Shown here: one piece after another, positions 1-11,117 of the stretch
How positions within the stretch are numbered: position 1 is the stretch's first letter
Layout of the letters: every line of letters starts with the position of its first letter
Origin: Isoetes taiwanensis
Lineage: Eukaryota > Streptophyta > Lycopodiopsida > Isoetales > Isoetaceae
Length of the DNA: 64,000 nt
Direction: 5' to 3'
NCBI GenBank assembly: GCA_021234155.1
Contig: JAJEKV010000514.1
Location: 35,515 to 99,514 of the forward strand
Position numbers and translations under genes: made by a program
Notes under the pieces: model-generated
What the model was told of the DNA's origin: nothing
Seen by the model: the letters and a program-made list of their open reading frames with translations, nothing else
Databases searched by the model: none

Positions 1-700
1 GTCCATTCCACAAAAAGGGGGATTTTAAGGGGTTTTTTATGGGGGATTTTAAGGAGGATATGGGCATCGTTTTTGATGTGATTCTGAGCTGTGCTCCAAT
101 ATCTTCTCCCATAGTCTGAACCAAATCTACTTTACATTGCGGACTACACCAAGTCAATGGGGATCTACATTCTTGTCCATATACTGCCTCAAATGGGCTC
201 ATTTTTATGGAATCCTGATACGTGTTGTAGGCAAACTCGGTTATATTCCACATGCGGCAGCGGCACTTCTGTCTAATATCTCAACTTCCGGTTCCCTTTT
301 TTTAGGGCAACAACTCCCTGATTCCATTGCGACAGTGGCAGTTTGAAGCCAATTCTAAATAAACGTTTAAGATCTAGTTTTTAAAGGAATCTATGGCAAG
401 ATTTGTCTGGCACTTGATTCAAGTTTTAAAGGCCAGAGGATCACCCCTGTCACTTAAGCTAGTGTTTTGGAGTTAAAGCGGCAGCGTTTTTGGTTTTAGG
501 AGGAGTGTTTTGCTAATTGCTAAATGTTGCAATGGAATCAGAAGACAAATGTTAGTTACGACGTGCCATCCTAAAATTGATTTACGCAGAGCTGACACAC
601 ATCTAATTTCTAAGTCGAATCTGGCCCTTAATTAATGGATTTCTATAGTTTAAAAATGTCACTAATCTAAAAAACAACACCAAACTATAGGGATCGTTAC
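1..700. other. Left edge, no gene recognised
   Basis: Only short open frames occur here and none looks like protein. The first 60 bases contain two G-rich GGGGGATTTTAAG motifs. These weakly resemble the inner arm of the foldback repeat at 25.7-26.1 kb, but the match is too short to call a copy. Confidence 0.4.
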
Positions 701-3700
701 ATCACATTACAATAAAAACAAAAACAAAGCACCTCCTTGAAATGTCAACTAGTATTGAAACTTTTTTTTTTTTTTGAAGGACGACAAGCTTTATTCACCA
801 CTAAAAACCAGAGCAACATAAAATGCAAAGACAGGATTATAACCCCAGTGGACAAACCGATCCAACTGAGCACAACCACCTGCCTATGCAAAAGAATGAA
901 TCTGAAGGTAAGTATGCCAGATCAGTACTTTCTTCTCTTGATCAAGAGAAGAACAATTGTAAGCCATAACAATTTTATTTTGCGCCCACTGAAGTACAAT
1001 CTCATCTGCAGTATCTACGCCTTTAAAGATAAACAACCTCCTTCTCTTCCAGATTGACCATAAAAGCCAGCCACATGCGAGATGAAAAGCTCGTTTCCGC
1101 ACATGCGAGATGAAAAGCTCGTTTCCGTTGTTTGGGCCAAGCATCAGGATAGATAGCAAGCAAAATTTGCTGGCTAGATCGAGACGTGCCAAATAGGGTC
1201 AACAACCAAGACCATGCCCGCCGGGCCGCTCAGACAAGAAAAACAATGCTCAATACTCTCAACCCTTTGTCGGCATAAAGGACGAGCTCAAACCGATTAT
1301 CCATTTTATGGACTAACTTGTTGACTCTGAGGCATCTATGGATCACTTGCCACCACAAAACTACTACTTTGGGATGAAGCAGCTTATCCCATACCCATAT
1401 CCAAACACTTTTCCATTGTGGCTGAGGGACCCAAGATGTCACCTATTAGATGGAGGCAGAATTTCCAAATACAAGAGCAATTTATACAAGAAGACACAAA
1501 ACCGCCTCGGCCGGATATCCCGATGGCAACCCCATACGACTACCTCAATCGTGGACCAGAATCCCGTGGCAACAATGCAGCAATATGGTTCTAGATTACC
1601 GTCCCATCCAGACAACAAGAACTTTGTTCTAAATGCTTCCCATGACATGAGATGACCGGACTCATACCAAGTCGCAATAGTGTTTGATACCACCGCTACC
1701 CACCGTCGTTGTGTCTTTGGATGAACAACCACACTAAGAGGCACATTCTCTGGAGTGTCCTGCAAAGGAATCCACCAGCATGGAGTGGACAACTGAAGAC
1801 ATGCCTCAGGATTAATATGGAAAAGAGATCTGACAGTGTCCCACGCAGCAAGCAACCCCTTTAGAAAGGGAGAAGCATTAGGATACGGATGCATATGATA
1901 AAGCAAAGCCCAAGGAAGGAGGGGCTTAATGGTGGCCTTATGAAATGGGAGACAATGCTGAATCGACTGCACCAACAACCTCAGGCCAGGAGAATCATCC
2001 TTACCAATGAAAATCCTCCAAATGAACTTTGATATCATCACCTTGCTTTGGAGGTGAAAATCCAACATACCAAGACCACCAGCTGCCTTAGGTCTAATGC
2101 ATTTCGCCCAAGCTACCTTGACCACCGCTCCTAACTCATTTCCACCCCAAATAAAATTTCTGATGATACGCACAATCTCCTCCATCTTACGCTGCGGAGC
2201 TAGTAGAGCAGACGCCATGTAGACATGAGTATTACTAAGAACACATTTAGCCCAAAGTGATTCTAAGGGCATGGAGCAGTTTAGTCAGATTCCACTAAAA
2301 CAAGTGCTTTTGCAACCCACTAATGATTTCATCCCAAGCATCCAAGCAGAGACGTGAATTCCAACCGGGATACCAAGCAACTTTGTGGTATTGCCAGAAG
2401 AATCTTCCATGGATAGTCCAAAATACAGGAGGGATGGGACATCCAACGCCCACAAGGCTGTACATTTTGCCACCCTACAAGAACTCCCGATGCTAAGGAG
2501 AATGTGTCTAATAATAGCTTAGCATTACGAAGATTCTCAGCCTCGGCAATTAGGAACAAAAAAGTGGCATCGGCATATTGGTTACATACCTCTTGAGAAC
2601 CATCGTCCATTGGGAGGCCTTGAATAACGCCATCTTAGGTAGCCACGGAGAAGAGCTGGGATAATACTTCTGCCACAATTGTGAAAAGCAAGGGTGCTAA
2701 GGGACAACCTTGCCGAATTCCTCTACCCACTACAAAAATCTCCGATGGCTCGCCCTGGAAAAGGACAGTAGATCTGGCTGATGTATGGAGCTTCATGACA
2801 TTCCTTGTGAATGACTCCCCAAACCCAAGTGCAAGAAGACACTTTTCCAAGAAACTCCAATCAACACTATCGTAAGCTTTAGCAAATTCGAGCTTAAGAT
2901 ACACTGCTCTATGACCCTGTAACCGGGCCCAATATATTCCTTCATATGCAACAGCCACGTTGTTGAGAATACAACGACGAGGGAGAAAGCCGATTGTGTT
3001 GATTTAGATAGCGTCGGCCCCAAGATGTCTCTTGGACTCTTTTTCGCCAATGTCTTAGCAAAGATCTTGTACACGTGATGAAAGCAATGTAATAGGTCGC
3101 CAAATGTAAATAGTCCCGGGTTCCTTGCTCTTTGGAATGAGAGAGATACAACCTGTATTCAAAATCTTATCAAGGCTCCTAAATCTCTGAAACTCACAAA
3201 AGGCATCATATATGTCATCCTCCAACCCCAGTCCCAGCACCTCTGAAAGAATTCAATAGGAAAGCCATCAGACATTTGTCCCTTTTCTCCTTCACGATAT
3301 TAGACTCAAGAAGCAACCTCTGCTTTTCAAAAACAATGCGACGTACTTTAGTCAACACGGCCAATTGCATATCCTTCTGAAAGGGCAATGGGTGTCGTGC
3401 AAAGAATGAAGAAAAATAATGATGAAGATACTGCTTAAAATTCACCGGATCGGAGATAAGAGCGCCATCTGGCAACACCAAAGAATGTATAGAAGTGGCG
3501 AGTTTCCTTCTTCTTGCAGCCGCAAAAAAGAACCGGGTACATCTATCTCCGTCCTTGAACCACTGCAACCCTGCCTTCACTTTGGCTTCAGTATTTACAG
3601 TTTCCATAACCTTGATCTGAGATAATAACTTGTTTTCTCTGACACCACTAGTATGAACACAAGCGTGGAGTACTTCTTCCTGATACAATGCAGTCAATAG

Positions 3701-4621
3701 TCCTCTAGCTTCAGCAGCTCTGACTCTCCCATATTCTTTTGCAAATGACTTCACTGCAGACAACGCTGCGACAACCCCAGACATGCCCCTACGAGGTGAG
3801 AAGGCCGACTACAGCCAAGTTTGAACTCCTCATCCTCCAAGCACTTGCAATTAAGCTTAAAGTAGGTCCTGGTAGGTCGATAACAATTAGCCACATCATT
3901 AGTTAGAAGTTGTGGATTATGATCAGACACGGAGCTATCCAGAAGATTTGAGCGACGAAAATCCGCTAGCCGAGCAGCTGCACAAGTATTAAAGTATCCT
4001 CTATCATGCCTTGCATAAGCTCTGCCAGCTCCTGTCCAACCATTACACCACGTGAAGGACTGATCACCATCAATCTCAATAAGCTGACCATCATGTAAAA
4101 GGCATGATACATTATGTTACCCCGGTAATATAGCACACATGCTATAGTACTCCTATGGAATGTTCACTTTGATATTGTCATTTTGTAGCACATGCGGAGT
4201 GCTAATGCTTGATATAAGATATATAAATAGCCCTCCTTTGTTCTTAACAAATATACGGTAAACCCTTGCTGTTAAAATGTCTAAATTGCCATAATATGGT
4301 TCTTTGGTGCTTTGTTTTTAAACGAGCTCCTACTATTCAAAGATATTTCGCCATCCAAAGGATACCATATGCTGCATAAGTTACGACTCGTCTTACGGCC
4401 CGATGGGTCCCAGTGGACGTGAAATTTTTATCTTATCTTATCTTATTTTATCTTTCTGTCAAAGTCTCTTAATATGAGGTAGATGCATGTTGTGACCTAT
4501 TGTTAGACACTAAGATTGAATTGATTTGAATTAAATCTTGTGATGGGTTGTCTTGGGGTGGTGGTTGTATGAAAAATAGCTAGAAAAGGATAGAAGGTGA
4601 ATGGTTACATTTTTTGTGCAT
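701..4621 (+). repeat. Left copy of large inverted repeat (split by LINE)
   Basis: Bases 701-761 and about 4105-4621 together form one roughly 580-base repeat that reappears inverted at 15236-15839. The outer piece starts ATCACATTACAATAAAAAC and ends near CTAGTATTGAAAC. The inner piece runs from GTTACCCCGGTAATATAGC to GGTTACATTTTTTGTGCAT and includes a TATAAATAG box-like motif near 4220. The LINE at 762-4104 sits exactly between the two pieces, so the repeat is older than the LINE. The segment from TGTTACC (about 4115) to GGTTACA (about 4609) has LTR-like ends. The similarity extends past both ends, however, so I do not call it a solo LTR. It could be an end of a large DNA element or one of two independent insertions of one repeat. 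Confidence 0.7.
762..4104 (-). mobile_element. 5'-truncated L1-like LINE retrotransposon, dead
   Basis: On the minus strand, ORF2-type coding runs from about 4100 down to 900 and ends in a poly(A) tract (plus-strand T run, 762-775). The first readable part is the tail of the AP endonuclease domain (SDHNPQL, about 3930). Reverse transcriptase follows at about 3300-2300, with RQGCPLAPLLFTIV near 2690 and a catalytic box reading QYADATFL near 2570, where the second Asp of YADD is Ala. The zf-RVT region (GWLLWSIWKRRRLFIFKGV, about 1050) closes the protein. Several frameshifts and stops break it. The first half of the endonuclease and any ORF1 are absent, so it is 5'-truncated. The flanks TGAAAC (756-761) and TGATAC (4105-4110) look like a short, aged target duplication. 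It interrupts the inverted repeat listed above. Confidence 0.88.
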
Positions 4622-6811
4622 CTTCTTTCTTATTTTGAGATGGCTTTGATGGTCATGCCACGAACGCCGCATATAACGCCGCATGCGGCGTTCCCTTTCA
4701 GTTTGCATTCCCCTGCAGGACGCTGGTTGCCATCACTCAATGCAAATTTGAACTGACTGTCCCTTTTCCTACGAATTTCTCACTTCCATCTTGGCGCCTC
4801 ACTGGATCGTTTGATTCTTGCGAATCACCATACGGTGAGTAAAGTCCAGTCCAACAAGTTCTGTCTTATGGCATTTCATCGGCAACCAGTGATGCCAATT
4901 TTTTTCGTTGTGGCATTTATCTGCAAGCAACACTACCGATGTTTTCATTTGTCTAACATAAAAATTGAATAAATCTTTCTTTTCCGTGAATACTTGGTGA
5001 CCCATCACCGAAAGAGTAGGCAACAAGATGGGAGGCTTCTAAGGAATCCGAGCTATGGTGCAAATCAGTGTGTTGGTGTCTAGCATTGGTGCAAAACAGA
5101 GCAACTAGCTGATTTTGTGCATCACATATGGTATGATTCATGTACTATTCTCAAAGCATTATTCTCAAACAAATGCATTATATTCATTCCGGTTGAATGG
5201 GTTTAGGGTGTTCTTGGGATCCTGATAGTGCCCAGTAATATAAGAACAAAAATCCCCTTTCTATAAATCTCCTCGATGCCCTTTTCTCTAAATCTCAATC
5301 GTCTAATTAGGGCAATCAAATCGTGGTCGTTCAAGTTATGGCTGGATCCACGACATCAAAACATTATAATATAGTAGAGATTACTGTCTTTTGGCATTGA
5401 AATAGCAGCTTTGTATGCGGACACACAAACACAAGAATTAGTCAAACGTGTTTTCACTTCAACCCTACCTAACATTCTGGATAAACCACTAACTAGAATC
5501 CTCACATTGTTTGTTTCTTTATTTTTGTTTTGTTTTGATTTGTTTTGTTTTGCTTTGCTTTGTTTTATTTGAGAATGAGCCTAAATGATCTTGATAACCA
5601 AGAAAGGAGGCTTATGTTCAAACTTCAACAAGCTCTCAACCTATTGTGCTATAGAAATTGAAAACCTCATTCATTCACTGGGTCAATCTGCGTTGCTACA
5701 ATATTGACAAGCTTTACCAATAGAAAGATGTTCTCTTTCCAACTTAAAATCTTGCTTCTTTTCTAAATACCAAACTTGTCTTCATATTTTCTTAATAACT
5801 ACGTGATTGAACGCTATGTAATATATGTTTTGGGCTATAGAGTATAAACTCAAAATGAATGCCTTGAAAATACATGTTTTCCTCCCTTTCTCTTAGGATG
5901 TCCTCTATGTGTTTTTTTGTTCTCTAACAACTAGTGCCTTACATGTCAATTGAAATTCCAAAAGCTATACAACAATAGGCTGATGACAGAAACAAAAAGA
6001 GCTAATATGTAGAAACTTAGACAACAAACATCAAAGAAGGATATAAAATCCGAAATATTTATTCATACTCCACTACACTTGCATAAGGACCTTCCTTGAC
6101 TTTCACTGCAACTTCATTGAATGGCTTGAATATGGCATATTTCAATTACAAGCTGGAATAGTGAACTTTGCTTTTGACATTGAAGTTATCGATTAGTTTA
6201 CCTTACCACATTTGGTTGGTACTCATGCAAGACATACTGATGCATATCACTTATGAGAATCAATGCAAAGGGTTTGTTCAAATCCTCCTCCGTCTTCGGT
6301 TCATAGTAGAGATTTAATAATTGTTATGATTTCCATTCATATCTTTGGTATGTGCACTAAAAGAAGACTATGAAATGAAGAGCCATGAACAACATCAGAG
6401 TGTGTGTAAGGATTTATGTTTCAATTGTTTAGAACCCAGTGCCATCACTTTGGAAGTATAATTGTAGAAAGACAAGAATATGGCAATCAATGACTAACTC
6501 TAAGCTTTAGCAAAGCATGAAGACCATTTCAGTCTGCTCAGATTGTGGTAATAACATAACACTAAGCAATGAAGAACATGGAAGGAGAGCGAGAACAATA
6601 GAGACATGAAAGGAGAATGGGAGGAAGGCGAGATAAGAGCAAAACATATTGATTGTTGTATGATAGGAGAAAATACAAGGCACAATGAATTGAATGGAAC
6701 TAAAAGAAATACAAAGGCAAGGCAGAAAGGGAAATATATAGAGGGAGTGATACATGTAAGGGATTATAAGGGGCAAAAAGGAAGAAAACCAAAAGATGGA
6801 GAGGCCTAGGT
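4622..6811. other. Gene-free stretch 3' of the MYB gene
   Basis: No convincing coding sequence. It contains a perfect 18-base palindrome AACGCCGCATGCGGCGTT near 4676-4693, a TTTTG-rich run at about 5517-5572, and a Helitron-like 5' terminus at 5380 listed separately. The last 300 bases before 6812 are probably the 3' untranslated region of the minus-strand MYB gene. Confidence 0.4.
5341..5380 (-). mobile_element. Helitron-like 5' terminus (solitary)
   Basis: Read on the minus strand, the sequence after an A begins TCTCTACTATATTATAATG, a classic Helitron 5' end (A then TC, then a CTA-rich AT tract). It then runs into TGGATCCAGCC. The candidate Helitron end at 37371 reads TCCTATATTATAATG and also leads to TGGATCCAGCC, so the two belong to one family. 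I could not find the matching 3' hairpin and CTAG to its left, so this may be a truncated copy. Confidence 0.45.
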
Positions 6812-8338
6812 CTAATTACAACCCCAGAGGTCAGCACTGGCAGGGTTAGGCTGATCCAAGTTATCAATAGGATGAAGGATTTCAACATCCCAAGAGACAT
6901 CAGAATGCATAATATTAAGCAAAAGGCTAGAAGTGGAAGCATCCTGTTTTCCATCCCAATACACAGTAACGGGGCAAAGCTCACACGAAAACGAAGGGGC
7001 CAGATCTCGCGGGCTGCTGTCGGCTGCGTCGCTCACAGCCGTCAGATCTTCTGCATGTTCTTCGGTGGAAAACCCATGCGATTCGCAGCTGCACAGCTGC
7101 TCCAGATCTTCGTCTTTGGAGGCCGATTTGTCGGATTTGCTGTATTTTTTGAACGCGCTGCAGCCCGACTGATCGATCGGGAGATCCTGCAGCGTTTTGG
7201 GCGATCTGGATTCTAGCGTTAGAGACTCCAGCGTGTCTTGGAAGCACGGCGCCCTCGGATTTGAGTAATTGATTCCGGAGCTGCTGCTGCTGCCTGCTCC
7301 ATTCTGCTCGATCGGGCAGTGCGATTGCGGATCTATGCCCATGTTCCGAAGCTTTTTCTTCAGATGCGTGTTCCAGTGGTTTTTGATTTCGTTGTCTGTT
7401 CTTCCCGGCAGCCGCGCGGCAATTAGCGACCACCTGCATCATGCAAATCTGTCATAATCTGGTCCACCCTTCAATAAAGTTGTCGAATCACAATTTCGCC
7501 TATGAAAATCAAATCCATGATCATTTTGACGCAGACAAAATGGACGTGATCTTCATGACCAACAGCAAAATCAGGTCCTGAAGTGTTCGAAGAAAACTGG
7601 ATCGGAGACTCACGATCTGCTCAAGAATAACCGCATTCTTCAGAAGCGAGATGATCAGGTCATGGTCTGCTGCATATTCTGAGTCGGCGAAAGCCCCAGG
7701 AACGAAAACATATAATCTGCACAAAACGCTCTAAATCTGCCGAGAAAATAACCGGTCAAAGTCGAAAACCGTCCATAATCTGCTGCAAGTTAGCATCATC
7801 CTTATCACCCAGACAAAACCCAGAAATCCCAACCAAAAAACGACACAAAAATCTGCTCCAATTTGTAAGGAGGAAAAAAAAAAAAAAAAAAAATCAACCG
7901 GCAGCGCCGGAAGGAGCACGATTCAGAAAATCGAACTAAAACAGGCTGCAATTCATACAACCCAATAGAAAATAATCTGCATAGCCCACCTATTTCCAAG
8001 CAAAGAATGCAGCTTGATAATCATCTGGTCTTCTTCCTCGGAAATATTTCCGTGCTTAATATCAGGCCTGAGGTAGTTGATCCAGCGCAATCGACAGCTC
8101 TTGCCGCAACGCCGGAGGCCTGAATCAAACGTCGAAACAAAAAATACGAAGCAGATTAACGACAGGATCAGACATAAAATATACTGATTTTGCAGGGAAT
8201 ATAACCTGCAGCTTTGGGCAAGGTACGCCAGGCTCCTTCGCCGTGTTCGTTGATATACTGCGTTAGAAGAAGATCTTCTTCGCGAGTCCAGGGGCCTCTG
8301 TTAAGACCGACTTTCTCACAGCATGGGGCCCGGCCCAT
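6812..8338 (-). CDS. R2R3-MYB transcription factor (3 exons)
   Basis: Exons are 8206-8338 (133 bp), 7990-8119 (130 bp) and 6812-7433 (622 bp), with GT/AG borders, giving 294 aa. Lengths of 133 and 130 bp with phases 1 and 0 are the hallmark of plant R2R3-MYB genes. The protein starts [21 protein letters not shown]2 is at about residues 14-61 and R3 at about 67-112, with regularly spaced Trp (the first R3 Trp is Ile in [10 protein letters not shown], as usual) and the [20 protein letters not shown] signature, followed by NMGIDP. These repeats bind DNA in the nucleus and the protein should act as a transcriptional regulator. In R3 the bHLH-binding motif is not matched: Gln-Met replaces the Asp/Glu-Leu pair. 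The C-terminal half is acidic and Ser-rich ([12 protein letters not shown], then a Trp-rich tail ending DLWGCN). I cannot place the subgroup. No stop or frameshift is seen, so it is probably functional. Confidence 0.93.
7434..7989 (-). repeat. MYB intron 2 with recurrent AATCTGC motif
   Basis: This 556-base intron contains about nine copies of AATCTGC-like heptamers (plus strand, near 7446, 7458, 7614, 7668, 7713, 7733, 7779, 7850 and 7974), mostly ending TCTGC. On the gene strand they read GCAGATT and resemble repeated acceptor-site cores. A run of about 20 A lies near 7873-7892. Confidence 0.5.
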
Positions 8339-11117
8339 GATTGAACACTCGATCGAACAAAACCTTGGATTAAATCAATCGTATACTTGCTGCCGCTGCA
8401 GCAAGCTTTTCTGCTCAACAAAAAAAAACCGCCCAACAAACGCTGCCGCTGCAGCAAGGATTTAACTCACAAGGATTTGCAAGGATTTTTGCAAAGATAG
8501 CCAGGAATGATGAATTCCGGCCCACAAATGATTCTGAAGCAAGGATGATTGTTCTGGTATTGTAGAGGGCAAATTAGGGGTCAAAAAACGAGAGGAAGAA
8601 GTGGAAGACACAGACTGACTGCCTATTCTGTCAATTCCGGTGGTCTAGTAGCGTACTGAACTAGAGCTCTCTGACAAACAAGTTTATACACGAAAAGAGA
8701 GGCCTGACCCCAAAATGTGAGCTCTTACAACTTATCAGGCTCCATTATTTCTCAGAAGTGGAGCTGTCTTAGTACTCAATCCGTTGCACCTCTTTTGCCT
8801 TGAATTACAGCCCAGATCCTCCTTCTAGTCCGTTGGCTTTCTGGACTCATAAACAAAAAGAGTTCAGCATCTTAAGATCCTTATAGTTGGCAGAGTCTAG
8901 ATCCATTTTTTGTGGATCATTTTTCCTGCAAATTTTGGCACTAGTACCTTGGACCTAAAAATTGGCTTTCATTTACAGCCTTAGGCTTGATAGGGACTTG
9001 AGTTCGTCAAAAGTTGGCCCTTCTGACGTTGTAGTTCTAAGTCTGAGACAGACAGACTGATCTGTAAGTAGTACCAGCATTTTGGAGGAAAGAACTTTGC
9101 CTTTGATAAATTAGAGTTGAGGAAATGTGGGTTTATGAATTTGAAGGAAAATATTCATGGGTTTTTCTTTAAAATGCATCAACCTGATATCTTGTTAGAA
9201 ACCTTTCTTCTGAAGAAAAAAGGAGAGAAAAAAAACGTGTGAATTAAGGTCCATAACAGATTGCTTTCATGAGACAAAGAAATGAGGAAGGTAGAGCAAA
9301 ATATGCTCGTTATGTCATGATCTGCAGTCTGTGACAGATTAATCCCTTGCACCAACTACAAAAGCTTCATATCCCACGAATTTACACCCTTCAAGATCTT
9401 AGTCAATGGCAGAATTGATGGAAGTTTCTTCTAAAAGTGGTCGCCCTAGCAGCCCACTTTGCATTAATTGGCATTTATGACCACGTTCCACAGCCAAAGA
9501 ACAGAAATCGACAAGAACTGATACTGCCTGCTATGCAAGTGCTGTGGAGAATATCACCCACATTTTTGCCTGATCTGTAGGAAGTACGCTAAAAAGCACT
9601 TATAGTTATATAAATCATGTTTGTAAACATCACTAAAAGGTTTATAAAAGTGTTTTCACTAAGCCATCAATTCCAACTCAAATTCACGAGGTTACAAAAC
9701 TCCACTTAGGATGTCAGAAATAGCCCTGAAGAATGCACCATTCCTATGTCCAAAAAATCTTAAATAAAGGCAACTAAGGTCTTGTTAAACAGCACTAAGA
9801 ATGCTTAGATCTTGCTAAACAGCTCCAATTGCTGATAAAAATGGTACTAAAATGGGTAACCTTCTGCTAACAGCTCCTTTATTGCTCATAAAAATGGTAC
9901 TAGAATTGGTACGTTCTGCTCAAATTTCCTTCACAGATGTCAACATTTGAAGAGCACTTGCAATCTGGAAGGAAGAACCCTAGAAAACCCAAAACCACAC
10001 CCCATAACCTAGAGAAAAAGACAGATCTGATGCCTGCATAACTAGCAAGGGGAGTGGTTACTTAAAGAAAGTAATATAAGCAAACTGCGTATAAAGACAA
10101 GCAAATCCGTGAATAAGAAGCAAAATGATTAAATCTAAAACCTAGATGCTAAAAAAAAATCGGCCCTCATTCATAAATCCGAAAGCAACAGCCTTCTTCT
10201 GCGCCGTGTTAGGGTGTGATCTTCTGCCAAAAATTGTACCAGCGAGTCAGAATTCCTAGTTTTGTTCCACCTGAAGGGACACTTATCCCTGGACCGGAAC
10301 CGCCATAGCCATATGATTTGAGAGCTCCATTATTTGAGCCCTAGGGTTTTGTCAGGCCTTTACCTTAGGTTTACTCAGAATGCATGTGAAGGGTACTCTA
10401 CAACAGTGTGATATCGGCTCCCCACTTTCCATAATCTTATAAGCATCCTATCTCCTTGTAAGATACGTTTGTACACCAACTTTGTACCTCTGGTATACTT
10501 GCTAGTTGGATACACTATGCAGATCGTCCTTTTCAATTCAATTCAATTCAATTCACCTCAATTCTATTTTTTTAGCATATTTTTAGCAGAATTGCACGAT
10601 TTTCCTGTCCACGTAGGCACCCACGTCACCCACAAACCTGATTTTCTTCCACACCCACGTCAGCCAGAGTTTGAGTCGAGCGATGGCAACCCTGCTGAAG
10701 AGTTCTTTCGCCTTGCTTTTCGAACAGCTGCGCAAAAATTCATGTAATCGATGGAAGATTTGGATTTAGTTGTTCTATAAGCTTCCCTTTTTACTGTCTG
10801 AGGGGACGGCGTAAAAATCTGAGGGACCCAAACATGAGTTTGGTGCTCATCAAAAGCCCTAGAATCCAACATGTTCCCGAGCTGAAAAGGCGTGTTGGCA
10901 CTGGAACATATGCCACATACTGCACTGCAAGATTTTCTTATTATGTGTGCATTCTGCAACCAGTTAAATACCATCTCAAATGATAATAAGCTCAAGGGAT
11001 AGAGACCATTTCAGCTTAGTAGCCTCAACGATTTGAACTGTAAGAGAATAAAAAAGCATGATCTAAGATAGGGCTAATAGTTCCTTGAGTCTGATAGAGC
11101 CAATCTAACAAGCTATT
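8339..11117. promoter_or_regulatory. 5' flank of the MYB gene; no other gene seen
   Basis: This is the upstream region of the minus-strand MYB gene. The 17-base GCTGCCGCTGCAGCAAG is repeated at 8389-8405 and 8442-8458, each containing a CTGCAG palindrome. A TATAAA on the minus strand (8683-8688), 345 bases from the start codon, is a possible core promoter. A short (AATTC)n run is at about 10535-10555. Nothing between 8.7 and 11.1 kb reads as a gene. Confidence 0.35.

Noticed and set aside
750-4150. Helitron 3' end at CTAGTATTGAAAC with a TTACCCCGGTAA hairpin
   Set aside because: The repeated unit extends beyond CTAG in both copies, so CTAG is internal.
4115-4609. Solo LTR with TGTTACC...GGTTACA ends
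   Set aside because: The inverted partner at 15236-15839 shows that similarity continues past both supposed ends, so these are not the element borders.
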